Under the pieces are notes generated by a model. That model ran no database searches, was not told the origin of the DNA, and saw nothing but the letters and a program-made list of their open reading frames with translations. 12,346 nt of DNA, from the NCBI GenBank assembly GCA_934401725.1, contig CAKRSS010000057.1:1-12346 (forward strand). Reading direction: 5' to 3'. Position 1 is the first letter of the stretch; every line of letters starts with the position of its first letter. Below are positions 5,857-12,346 of the stretch, in pieces. Position numbers and translations under genes: made by a program. This stretch comes from an uncultured Eubacteriales bacterium (lineage in GTDB: Bacteria; Bacillota; Clostridia; Oscillospirales; CAG-272).

Positions 5857-7650
5857 TCAGCTCTTTATCTGACGTTTTGTGAAGCTGACGTAGCTCAAAA
5901 CCACAAACGCGCCGATATGCAGGGCAAATATTGCAACACCCGCCCACGCATCAAGCCCGTACGGCACGGACGAGCCTCCGAAAATCGCCGAAAATGTATC
6001 GAGCAGAGAATAAGCCGCCGTCGGGTCGTGCACAAAGAGCGACATATTGAAGTATGGCAATATCGTGAAGCACAGCCATGGGAAGCGCACGACGAGCATT
6101 CGCGCAATCATGGACACTGTCCCCGACATCATATTCATGACAAGCGGCAGCGCGACCGAAAATGCCGCCTTGCCCGTCAGGCAGGCGAAGAGCAGCGCGA
6201 GCGACGCGCAAAGCAGTGCCGGCAGCAGGCCGAAGGCCACCGCCTCGACTATGCGCACAATGCCCGGCAGGCTGAACACCGTCCCGCCGGCGCAGTAAAG
6301 GTCGGGCACGAACAGATCACCTACGCCGCGGAACACCACTGAGCCGACAAGCACAAACTCAAACACCACGGCAGCATACAGCCCCACCGTCCAGATGAGC
6401 ACGCTGAATATTTTTGAGGTCAGCACGCGGCGGCGCTTGCGGGGATGCGTCAGCAGCAGGCGCACGGTCCCGGACGAAAACTCGTTCGCCACCGTTGTTC
6501 CCGCCAGCACCACGCAGACGATGAGAATCAGCCCTCTCATAAACGAAATGCCGGATTTGATAAGGCTCTTGATCGGCTTTGACGCCATCTGCGGCGTCGG
6601 TATGTCGTTCTCAAGGCTGTATCTGAACACACGGAGCGCTGTGCGCGCCTCCTCCGCGGATTTTTCCTCCGAGGCGGCGTACCGCTCGTATTTGTAGGCC
6701 TCGGCAAGACCCATTTGCTCGAACAGCTGTTTGTCCGGCACGGCGTGAATCTCAAGGTCGCGCGCCGCAGCCGCCATACCGTCCGTCACAGTCTTCAGCT
6801 GCCACGAGCCGCATTCGGCGTTGTTGTCATAAAGCCAACGGTAGGCCTCAACGAGCATTTCCTGCCCCTCGGCTCTGAGCACGGTCTTGTCGTAGGCGTA
6901 TTTCAGCTCGGAATCATGGCTCCCGGCATCGATTTGCGCCTTATACTCCGCGAGCGTCTTGTTTGTGTCCGCGAGCTGCGCCTCCGCGTCGTTCAGAAAG
7001 CCTGCCAGCTCGTAGGAAAAGTCGAATACCTCGATATAGCTTTCCACCGCCTTTACCTCCTCGCGCACGAGCCCGAGAAAGTCGGTCGCTGTGATCTCGA
7101 TGTACGTACCGTCGTTGCCTATACGCGCGAAGGAAGACCCGTCCGTTGTTCTGCGACAGACGGCCTTGGAGAACTGACCTTCGCCAGATAGCACGCTCCC
7201 AAAGCCGGCCGACAAAAGCTCCTGCGGAGTATACTTGCCATTGCAGACAGCCTCAGCAGCATAGAGCTTCAATCGGGCATTGTTGTAAAGATCAAAGCAA
7301 TACTCATATTTCCACGTGAGGATGTCGTTGTCGATGAAATACCCCATCGACTCGGCACATACCTCGCTGTACTCGGCCTTAAGCGTAAAGTTACGCGCCG
7401 TGTCACCGCTTGTCGCCGCAGCGTTTTCGCGATACTTGTCGGCGTCATTACGATACATCTCCCGCGTATGTTCAAGCGACTCGTCTCGGGCAAGGTACGC
7501 CGTAGCGCCGGACATTATGACAGATATAAGCAGCCCTATTGCGAGCACTACTATCATAACCGCACGAAACCCTGTCTGGCGGTTGATTTTTATCATCTCG
7601 TTGCAAAACAGGCCGCCGCGAACGGTTTTCTCAATGTTTCTGTTGTTCAT
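5857..7650 (-). CDS. ABC-2-type transporter permease with large external domain
   Basis: A 597-residue membrane protein. One transmembrane helix lies at about residues 29-51, then roughly 310 soluble residues (about 52-365) predicted outside the membrane and rich in charged helices, then about six transmembrane segments (near 367-387, 412-435, 463-492, 496-518, 522-538, 568-589). The stretch NEFSSGTVRLLLTHP just after the second helix is characteristic of ABC-2 permeases that pair with BcrA-type ATPases. The role would be export or extrusion across the membrane, or resistance/sensing; the substrate is unknown. The ATG at 7650 is preferred over the in-frame TTG at 7665 because AGGAGGT (7656-7662) sits 5 bases before it. 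That ribosome site touches the stop codon of the fused ATPase gene, so the two are translationally coupled and probably form one complex. Confidence 0.9.
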   Translation of the reverse strand: MNNRNIEKTVRGGLFCNEMIKINRQTGFRAVMIVVLAIGLLISVIMSGATAYLARDESLEHTREMYRNDADKYRENAAATSGDTARNFTLKAEYSEVCAESMGYFIDNDILTWKYEYCFDLYNNARLKLYAAEAVCNGKYTPQELLSAGFGSVLSGEGQFSKAVCRRTTDGSSFARIGNDGTYIEITATDFLGLVREEVKAVESYIEVFDFSYELAGFLNDAEAQLADTNKTLAEYKAQIDAGSHDSELKYAYDKTVLRAEGQEMLVEAYRWLYDNNAECGSWQLKTVTDGMAAAARDLEIHAVPDKQLFEQMGLAEAYKYERYAASEEKSAEEARTALRVFRYSLENDIPTPQMASKPIKSLIKSGISFMRGLILIVCVVLAGTTVANEFSSGTVRLLLTHPRKRRRVLTSKIFSVLIWTVGLYAAVVFEFVLVGSVVFRGVGDLFVPDLYCAGGTVFSLPGIVRIVEAVAFGLLPALLCASLALLFACLTGKAAFSVALPLVMNMMSGTVSMIARMLVVRFPWLCFTILPYFNMSLFVHDPTAAYSLLDTFSAIFGGSSVPYGLDAWAGVAIFALHIGAFVVLSYVSFTKRQIKS

Positions 7651-7655
7651 ACCGC

Positions 7656-7662
7656 ACCTCCT
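7656..7662 (-). promoter_or_regulatory. Ribosome binding site that decides the permease start
   Basis: AGGAGGT on the minus strand lies 5 bases before the ATG at 7648-7650 and shares one base with the TGA stop of the upstream ATPase gene (7662-7664). The arrangement supports termination-reinitiation coupling and argues against the upstream TTG start, whose codon overlaps the same stop. Confidence 0.85.
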
Positions 7663-9947
7663 CAAATCTTGCCGGGACGCTGCCCGGTGGCGATGTCATA
7701 TCCGTGTGTCATCTCAAGGAACGCCTGCTCGAGACTGCGCTGCTCCGGCACTGCCGAGAGCAGTCCCGCGCCATTCGCCAGCTCGCGCAGCACGTCGCTG
7801 ACAAGCTCGTTCGGCAGCGTGAAGCGCAGCGCGCCGTCCGTGACGGTGTGCCCGATTCCGCGCCGAGACAAAATCCCGGCCGCCGCCTCGGGGCTCCGGA
7901 CATCGACGCTCATTGTGGTGATGTCGGGGTCGTTCAGCCGCCGCAGCTCGGCCATGCTCTGAACGCCCAGCAGCGTGCCGCGGCTGATTATGCCGACGTG
8001 CGTACACAGCTGCTCAAGCTCGGACAGCTGGTGGCTCGAAACGAACACCGAAACGCCCTGTGCCGCAAGGCCTATCAGCGTTTCGCGCAGGTCGTGAATG
8101 CCCTCGGGGTCGAGGCCGTTGGTCGGTTCGTCGAGCACGATGAGGGCGGGATTGTTGAGCAGCGCCTGCGCCAGCCCCAGCCGCTGACGCATACCGAGCG
8201 AGTACCGGGCTATTTTGTCGTTAAGCCGCCCCTCAAGGCCGACAAGCGCGGCCAGACGGTCGATTCTCTCCTCGGGTATGCCGCCGTACATGCGGGCGTA
8301 CTGCTCGAGGTTCTGCCGCCCCGAGAGGTAGCGGTACATCTCCGGGTTCTCGATGATGCCGCCGACGTGCGACATGGCGGCCTCAAAGTCGGTGCGGACG
8401 TTGTGCCCGCAGATGAATATCTCGCCCTGCTCGAGGTTCAGAAGCCCGAGCATCAGCTTTATTGTGGTCGTCTTACCCGAGCCGTTGGGGCCGAGGAAGC
8501 CGAATATCTCGCCGCGCCCGACAGTAAGGCTTATGTCGTTGAGCACCCGGCGCGCGCCGAATTTTTTGGACAGATGCCGTATCTCGAGCACCGGCGTATC
8601 GCCGGGCCCAGCGGGCGCGGCGGGAGTGACAGTGGCTGTCGGAGCAACGGGAACTGCGGAAGCCGCGGGTGAGTCGGCGGTTGCAGCCGCATCGTGGGCG
8701 GGTGCGGTATTCTGATTTTTCTCCCTGTTCTGTGCCACGTCGGCCGCGGGAGCGGTGGCCGGCGTTTTGGTGGCTTTGGCTACGCTTATGTAGTTTGGCC
8801 GGGGGGGCATTTCAGACTGCGGCCGAAGCTGCGCCGGGTCGGGGTCGTCCGAGCCCTCGGACGTGCCCCCGGTTATCTCCGCAAAGCCGACGGCATCTCC
8901 CGGCAGGCGTCTGTAAAGATGCACCGTGCAGGTGTGCAGGCGCTCGGGCTCGGGCGTGCGTCCCTCATGCGAGACGTAAAACAGGCCGTTTCCGAAGGAA
9001 TACATGCCCGTCTGTCCGCGCTTGAAGGTGAGGCCCCATACGCCGCTCTCCTCGTGGTGGTTGCCCTCCTTTTTGAGCGACAGCACCATTCCCCGCTCGC
9101 CGCCGCGACCGACAAGCTCGGTCTCGACCGGAGCCACGCTGCCGTCAATGACGAACATGGGGTAGTTCGGGAACTGCGGCTTTTTGCCGACGTAAACGGC
9201 GACGCACCAGTCACCGGTGAAGGCATCATACTCGAGGTTCTGTATGCCCCAGGTCGTGTTTCCGGTGTAGAGAAAATACTTCGCGTCGGGGCGCGGGCCG
9301 CTGTGGTTGGGATGACCCTGCGTCAGCGGCTGTGCGTAGGCGTCGAACCGGCGCCAGTCGAAGCAGAGCAGCACCTGGTAGTCGTTGTCCTCGCGGTCGA
9401 GCTCGCCGTAAATACCATAGGCGATGAACAGCATATTCGGGCTTCCGGCAGGCGAGCCGGGGACGGGACCGAAGCCGGTTCCGTCGACGCCCGAGCAGCC
9501 GTAGCGGTGCGCCTTGCCGCAGGCGTCGGTGGCGTTGTAGTCGTCAACCACCTCGCCGAGATAGACGGCCTTCATCACGCCGTCGCGCTCGGCGTCCATG
9601 CCGACGCGGTCGATTTTGTCGACGTCAAATATCGCTATGTAGAACGAGTCCTCCTCGGCAATCGCCTGACCTGTGTGCTTCATGATGCCCTGACCTATCG
9701 AGTCGTGCTTGAGCTCGAGCGAGCCGTACAGTCGGCCGTCGTCGTCGTTGAAGTCGATGCAGCCGAGGTGTCCGAGCAGACCCGTGACCGTACCGATAAG
9801 GTTGCCCTCAAGGTCGGTTTTGACCAGCGTTGTGGTAAACGCGTAATAAACATACTTGCCGGCCGTGTCGAGCGCGATGCCCTGCACGTGACCGGTATTC
9901 CACTTGCCGCCGTCGATGAGAAGCGGCAGTCCTTTGTACTTTTCCAT
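7662..9947 (-). CDS. Propeller-like domain fused to a BcrA-type ABC transporter ATPase
   Basis: A 761-residue fusion in one uninterrupted frame. Residues 1-360 resemble a free-standing family of propeller-like proteins from gut Bacillota (GKWNTGHVQGIALD at 14-27, YTGNTTWGIQNLEYD at 227-241, FPNYPMFVIDGS at 259-270); it has no signal peptide, so it should be cytoplasmic, and its function is unknown. Residues about 361-450 are a Pro/Ala/Thr-rich linker. Residues 452-760 are an ABC ATPase: Walker A GPNGSGKT (486-493), IIENPEMY in the Q-loop region (531-538, Glu in place of Gln as in BcrA-like proteins), signature YSLGMRQRLG (582-591), Walker B LIVLDEP (602-608), H-loop SSHQ (637-640), then a typical BcrA-like tail. 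GGAGG (9954-9958) lies 6 bases before the ATG. I find no ribosome site for a separate ATPase start in the linker. It should energise the permease encoded just downstream. Confidence 0.87.
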   Translation of the reverse strand: MEKYKGLPLLIDGGKWNTGHVQGIALDTAGKYVYYAFTTTLVKTDLEGNLIGTVTGLLGHLGCIDFNDDDGRLYGSLELKHDSIGQGIMKHTGQAIAEEDSFYIAIFDVDKIDRVGMDAERDGVMKAVYLGEVVDDYNATDACGKAHRYGCSGVDGTGFGPVPGSPAGSPNMLFIAYGIYGELDREDNDYQVLLCFDWRRFDAYAQPLTQGHPNHSGPRPDAKYFLYTGNTTWGIQNLEYDAFTGDWCVAVYVGKKPQFPNYPMFVIDGSVAPVETELVGRGGERGMVLSLKKEGNHHEESGVWGLTFKRGQTGMYSFGNGLFYVSHEGRTPEPERLHTCTVHLYRRLPGDAVGFAEITGGTSEGSDDPDPAQLRPQSEMPPRPNYISVAKATKTPATAPAADVAQNREKNQNTAPAHDAAATADSPAASAVPVAPTATVTPAAPAGPGDTPVLEIRHLSKKFGARRVLNDISLTVGRGEIFGFLGPNGSGKTTTIKLMLGLLNLEQGEIFICGHNVRTDFEAAMSHVGGIIENPEMYRYLSGRQNLEQYARMYGGIPEERIDRLAALVGLEGRLNDKIARYSLGMRQRLGLAQALLNNPALIVLDEPTNGLDPEGIHDLRETLIGLAAQGVSVFVSSHQLSELEQLCTHVGIISRGTLLGVQSMAELRRLNDPDITTMSVDVRSPEAAAGILSRRGIGHTVTDGALRFTLPNELVSDVLRELANGAGLLSAVPEQRSLEQAFLEMTHGYDIATGQRPGKI

Positions 9948-9981
9948 GAAATGCCTCCGTCATGTAAAGTTATTTTTATTA

Positions 9982-10010
9982 ATTATAACACATCCCGTGC
10001 CGGAATGGAA
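9982..10010 (-). promoter_or_regulatory. Extended -10 promoter of the ABC unit
   Basis: On the minus strand TATAAT (9982-9987) is preceded by TGTGT, giving the Gram-positive extended -10 TRTGn. The -35 position 17 bases upstream (10005-10010, ttccat) is poor, as is usual with extended -10 promoters. Transcription would start near 9975, leaving a leader of about 28 bases. Confidence 0.75.
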
Positions 10011-10035
10011 GGGATAACGCCATTTTTGTTGCGAC

Positions 10036-10078
10036 AAAAAGCTCGGCGCTGCAAAATTGCAGCGCCGAGCCTGTTTTT
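10036..10078. terminator. Rho-independent terminator after the small membrane protein (bidirectional form)
   Basis: Arms gctcggcgctgca and tgcagcgccgagc pair perfectly over 13 bp (14 if the loop shrinks to two bases). A-rich 10036-10040 gives a T-run on the minus strand directly after the stem, so it should end transcription of the gene at 10077-10487, whose stop is 6 bases away. T-rich 10074-10078 would also allow termination on the plus strand. Confidence 0.9.
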
Positions 10079-10487
10079 ATATGCGTTTTGCTTTGTATTT
10101 CGCGATAAGCTCGCGCAGCCACTGTACGGTGGCGACAAGCTCGCCCGCCGCAAACATGACGGTCAGTATAATAATAAGATTGGGGCAGTAGGTCAGCAGC
10201 TTGTCGGCCCAGACCGAGAGCACATAGTACACCGGCACAACCGAGACGATGAGGCCGATAAAGGGCAGCTTATCCGTCAGCGAGCTGATGACGGCGGGGA
10301 TGAGTATCATGCCGAACATTATCACGTACTCCTTCACGCCACGCTGAGAGAGAAAGGTGACAGTCTCGCCCGTCTCCTCGTCGACGACAGAGCCGCCGAA
10401 CTTGAAGTAGGAATAAATAATAAATGTAAGAACGAGGAACCCGGCGATGTAAGCCATGCCCTCGGTAAAGCGCTTGCAGTATTTCAC
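10077..10487 (-). CDS. Small four-helix membrane protein of unknown function
   Basis: A 136-residue protein I do not recognise. Hydrophobic stretches near residues 11-27, 52-66, 73-93 and 98-118 suggest four transmembrane helices. A short acidic segment (about 28-41, GGSVVDEETGET) separates the first two, and the tail is basic (KYKAKRI). The start is the GTG at 10487, because GGAGG (10494-10498) lies 6 bases upstream; the nearby ATG at 10500 is out of frame. It has its own promoter (10517-10545) and its own terminator just past the stop, so it is a monocistronic unit, divergent from the GHMP kinase. The context gives no function beyond a membrane location. Confidence 0.75.
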   Translation of the reverse strand: MKYCKRFTEGMAYIAGFLVLTFIIYSYFKFGGSVVDEETGETVTFLSQRGVKEYVIMFGMILIPAVISSLTDKLPFIGLIVSVVPVYYVLSVWADKLLTYCPNLIIILTVMFAAGELVATVQWLRELIAKYKAKRI

Positions 10488-10516
10488 GGCGCACCTCCAT
10501 GAGCGTTTGTGCTACT

Positions 10517-10545
10517 ATTGTATCACATCCGACAGATTTTTTCAA
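10517..10545 (-). promoter_or_regulatory. Promoter of the small membrane protein
   Basis: On the minus strand TTGAAA (10540-10545) and TACAAT (10517-10522) are 17 bases apart, and TGTGA precedes the -10 as an extended element. The sequence GGATGTG before the -10 is also found before the -10 of the ABC unit. The start codon is about 30 bases downstream of the -10. Confidence 0.85.
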
Positions 10546-10562
10546 GTGTTTTTCATAATGTC

Positions 10563-10591
10563 TTGAAAAGCTGTGACAATTATGATAAAAT
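10563..10591 (+). promoter_or_regulatory. Promoter of the GHMP kinase gene
   Basis: TTGAAA (10563-10568) and TAAAAT (10586-10591) are 17 bases apart, with TGa directly before the -10. Transcription would begin near 10598, about 25 bases before the ATG at 10623. Its -35 and that of the divergent promoter form an inverted repeat, TTTCAAG (10540-10546) and CTTGAAA (10562-10568). Confidence 0.85.
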
Positions 10592-10622
10592 AGACGGCGA
10601 TAAAGGTGAAAGGAATACTGTC

Positions 10623-11906
10623 ATGAAATACAACGAGCTTATAAAATACATAGCCGACGGGGCGCTTGACGAGCGTTTTGCGCGTCTCTATCCGGGAGCC
10701 GACGCGGCCGTCGCCCGCCGCCGCTACACCGACGCCGTCGTCGAGTTCGGCAAGCTTTTCGGCGAGGAGGGCGAGCTGAGCCTGTTCTCGGTTCCGGGGC
10801 GCAGCGAGCTGTCCGGCAACCACACCGACCACAACCACGGCTGCGTCATCGCCGCCTCAATCGACCTTGACATTATCGCCGTTGCCCGTCCGCGCGAGGA
10901 CGGCGTCATCCGCCTTCAGAGCCGCGGCTTTGACATGGACGTCGTCACGCCCGAGCAGTGTGTGACGCCCGACCCCGCCCGCGCCGGGCACGCCGACGCA
11001 CTGATTGCCGGCGTCATCAACGCGCTGAACAAGAACGGCCGCAAGTCGGGCGGCTTTGACGCCTACACCACCTCGTCCGTGCTCAAGGGCTCGGGACTTT
11101 CCTCCTCCGCGGCGTTCGAGGACATGGTTGGCACCATCGAAAACTACTTCTACAACTACGGCAGCATCGGCTACATCGAGATTGCGCAGATGTCGCAGTA
11201 CGCCGAGAACCGCTTCTTCGGCAAGCCCTGCGGGCTTATGGATCAGCTGGCCTGCTCGGCGGGCGGAATAGTGTTTATCGACTTTGCCGACCCGGCCGTT
11301 CCCGTGGTTGAGAAGGTCGACTTTGACATAACCGGCGCGGGCTACGCGCTGTGCATAGTCGACACAGGCGGCAACCACGCCGACCTGACGGCCGACTACG
11401 CGGCGGTGCCTGCCGAGATGAAGTCGGTAGCGCGCTTTTTCGGCGAGGAGTACCTGCGCAATGTTGACGAGGGTGCGGTGCTGCGTGCGATGCCCGAGCT
11501 GCGCGAGGCGTGCGGTGACCGGGCCGTTCTGCGCGCGCTGCATTTCTTCGATGAAAACTGCCGTGTAACCTACCAGCGCGAGGCGCTGCGCTGCGGCAAT
11601 CTTGACGCATATTTCTCGGCCGTCGTCGCCTCGGGGCGTTCTTCGTTCTGCTATCTTCAGAACGTATTCACCACGGCGAACGTACGCGAGCAGGGGCTGT
11701 CGCTGGCGCTGTGTCTGGCCGAACGCTTCTTCGCGAGCGGCGTCAAGGGCGCTTACCGCGTCCACGGCGGCGGCTTTGCCGGGACGATTCAGGCATACGT
11801 CCCCGCCGACTACGTTGACGCCTTCCGCGGCATGATGGATTCCGTCTTCGGCAAAGGCGCCTGCGCGGTGCTCCACATACGGCCCGAGGGTGCCGTGAGA
11901 CTGTGA
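10623..11906 (+). CDS. Galactokinase-family (GalK-like) GHMP sugar kinase
   Basis: A 427-residue cytoplasmic kinase, close to typical galactokinase length. Motif 1 is PGRSELSGNHTDHN (58-71), which differs from the usual PGRVNLIGEHTDYN: the glutamate of GEHTD is Asn66, while His67 and Asp69 remain. Motif 2, GSGLSSSAAFE (156-166), is the ATP phosphate-binding loop. GLMDQ (204-208) carries the expected catalytic aspartate, D207. Motif 3 is HGGGFAGT (381-388). Galactokinases phosphorylate the C1 hydroxyl of galactose with ATP in the Leloir pathway; the altered sugar-contact residues mean another hexose is possible. The ATG at 10623 is chosen because it follows a good promoter (10563-10591) and AGGA (10611-10614); the frame is open upstream but crosses the promoter. 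No galT or galE is in the window. It ends at a strong terminator (11989-12027). Confidence 0.9.
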   Translation: MKYNELIKYIADGALDERFARLYPGADAAVARRRYTDAVVEFGKLFGEEGELSLFSVPGRSELSGNHTDHNHGCVIAASIDLDIIAVARPREDGVIRLQSRGFDMDVVTPEQCVTPDPARAGHADALIAGVINALNKNGRKSGGFDAYTTSSVLKGSGLSSSAAFEDMVGTIENYFYNYGSIGYIEIAQMSQYAENRFFGKPCGLMDQLACSAGGIVFIDFADPAVPVVEKVDFDITGAGYALCIVDTGGNHADLTADYAAVPAEMKSVARFFGEEYLRNVDEGAVLRAMPELREACGDRAVLRALHFFDENCRVTYQREALRCGNLDAYFSAVVASGRSSFCYLQNVFTTANVREQGLSLALCLAERFFASGVKGAYRVHGGGFAGTIQAYVPADYVDAFRGMMDSVFGKGACAVLHIRPEGAVRL

Positions 11907-11988
11907 GGGATAGGATTTTTGCGGTTCCCACCGCGTGGTGAGGCGTATTGCATATGCCCATGCGCGTAGTTAATTGAATTTTAAGGTT

Positions 11989-12027
11989 GCGGTTTCCGCT
12001 GATACGTTCGGCGGAAACCGCTTTTTT
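11989..12027 (+). terminator. Rho-independent terminator of the GHMP kinase
   Basis: Perfect 11-bp arms gcggtttccgc (11989-11999) and gcggaaaccgc (12011-12021) flank an 11-base loop and are followed by six T (12022-12027). It lies 82 bases after the stop codon; the gap 11907-11988 shows no gene. Its 3' arm and T-run are also the first module of the right-hand composite repeat. Confidence 0.9.
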
Positions 12028-12184
12028 GTATAAAGAGTTCTTTTGCCTTGGCAGGCGCACGCCGTGGAGGCCACCGACGGTGGAGAAGTGTACTCGCCGA
12101 ACGTCGGCGGGAAGCGGTTTTTATAAAAAGAGTTCTTTGGCCTTGGCGGGCTCTCGCCGTGAAGGCCACCGACGGTGGAGAAGT

Positions 12185-12214
12185 GTACTTTTCTGCTATG
12201 CGGCAGAAAAGTAC
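12185..12214. repeat. 30-bp palindrome in right repeat
   Basis: Arms gtacttttctgc and gcagaaaagtac pair perfectly over 12 bp around tatgcg. Compared with bases 285-314, three positions differ, and the changes preserve pairing at both affected stem positions (counting one G-U). Confidence 0.9.
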
Positions 12215-12227
12215 CAAAGAGAACGCA

Positions 12228-12265
12228 CCCAAGGGGGGCGAACCTACGGATTCGCCCCCCTTGGG
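12228..12265. repeat. Long hairpin in right repeat
   Basis: Arms cccaaggggggcgaa and ttcgccccccttggg pair over 15 bp with the loop cctacgga. It corresponds to the shorter hairpin at 246-264 in the left copy. No T-run follows, so it is not a canonical terminator. Confidence 0.8.
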
Positions 12266-12288
12266 GATCCCCCCACTCCCGTGGGATG

Positions 12289-12346
12289 GCTTAGGGTGGA
12301 CGGAATCCGCCTCCATGAGGCTCGCATCCGGCGCGGCTCGGTCAGA
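12289..12346. other. Right edge, no gene identified
   Basis: A small hairpin gcctc-cat-gaggc occurs at 12309-12321. One plus-strand frame stays open from the repeat to the window end, but it is derived from the repeat and shows no recognisable domain. Confidence 0.4.

Larger units (their letters stand above)
12011..12288 (+). repeat. Composite hairpin-rich repeat, right copy
   Basis: Two similar units lie in direct tandem: 12011-12093 and 12107-12188, both running from a GC-rich arm plus T-run through gagttctttnngccttggc (nn is tt or gg-like) and ccaccgacggtgg to gtac. After the second come the 30-bp palindrome (12185-12214), a long hairpin (12228-12265) and a tail with cccccactcccgt. The order equals that of the left copy (222-473) read on the minus strand. 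The first unit here is complete, whereas its counterpart on the left (about 401-451) stops short, which explains the length difference. Confidence 0.85.

Noticed and set aside
7651..7665. Upstream TTG start for the permease
   Set aside because: The TTG overlaps the ribosome binding site that serves the ATG at 7650, and no ribosome site precedes it.
8694..10502. Plus-strand open frame of about 600 codons opposite the fused ATPase gene
   Set aside because: It is antisense to a gene with clear domain motifs, crosses the terminator and a second gene, and has no domain signature or good ribosome site. GC-rich DNA commonly gives such frames.
10509..10622. N-terminal extension of the GHMP kinase
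   Set aside because: The segment contains both divergent promoters, so it cannot be part of a transcript starting near 10598.
222..12288. The two inverted repeats as ends of a composite transposon or genomic island
   Set aside because: No transposase or integrase lies between them, no target-site duplication is visible, and each copy's orientation is explained by its position after a terminator.

Overview
The window looks like a chromosomal segment from a GC-rich member of the Bacillota, most likely a gut-type Clostridia lineage. The support is indirect. Ribosome binding sites are strong (GGAGG/AGGAGG). Promoters are sigma-A type, two with the Gram-positive extended -10 (TGTGn before TATAAT or TACAAT). 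There are two lipoproteins with Gly/Ser/Asp- or Thr/Pro-rich spacers. Protein families and repeats resemble those of uncultured Clostridia. I cannot name a genus.

Layout: 1-496 holds no credible gene. It carries a composite, hairpin-rich repeat (222-473) that includes the terminator of the first operon. From 5750 down to 497, on the minus strand, lies a compact four-gene operon with a clear promoter at 5789-5817: a sugar phosphate isomerase/epimerase-type TIM barrel, a lipoprotein with two substrate-free accessory domains and a glycerophosphodiester phosphodiesterase (GDPD) domain, a beta-propeller lipoprotein (DUF6528-like), and a Gfo/Idh/MocA oxidoreductase. From 9947 down to 5857, also minus, is a two-gene ABC exporter unit: an unusual fusion of a predicted cytoplasmic propeller-like domain to a BcrA-type ABC ATPase, then an ABC-2 permease with a roughly 310-residue external domain. 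A small four-helix membrane protein (10077-10487) sits between its own promoter and terminator. Divergent from it on the plus strand is a GalK-like GHMP sugar kinase (10623-11906). It ends in a terminator followed by a second copy of the composite repeat (to about 12288), inverted relative to the first.

How the genes may work together (inference): the surface lipoproteins would bind and cleave a phosphodiester-linked or related substrate. The TIM-barrel protein and the NAD(P)-dependent oxidoreductase would then isomerise/eliminate and oxidise a released sugar or polyol, a pairing known from inositol and keto-sugar catabolism. The GHMP kinase could phosphorylate a sugar. The ABC unit may respond to a cytoplasmic ligand through the propeller fused to its ATPase. 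No transposase, integrase, CRISPR array, tRNA or rRNA is visible.

The most unusual items are the propeller-ABC ATPase fusion, the accessory domain shared by the two neighbouring lipoproteins (duplicated in the GDPD protein), and the structured composite repeats placed just after transcription terminators at both ends of the window.
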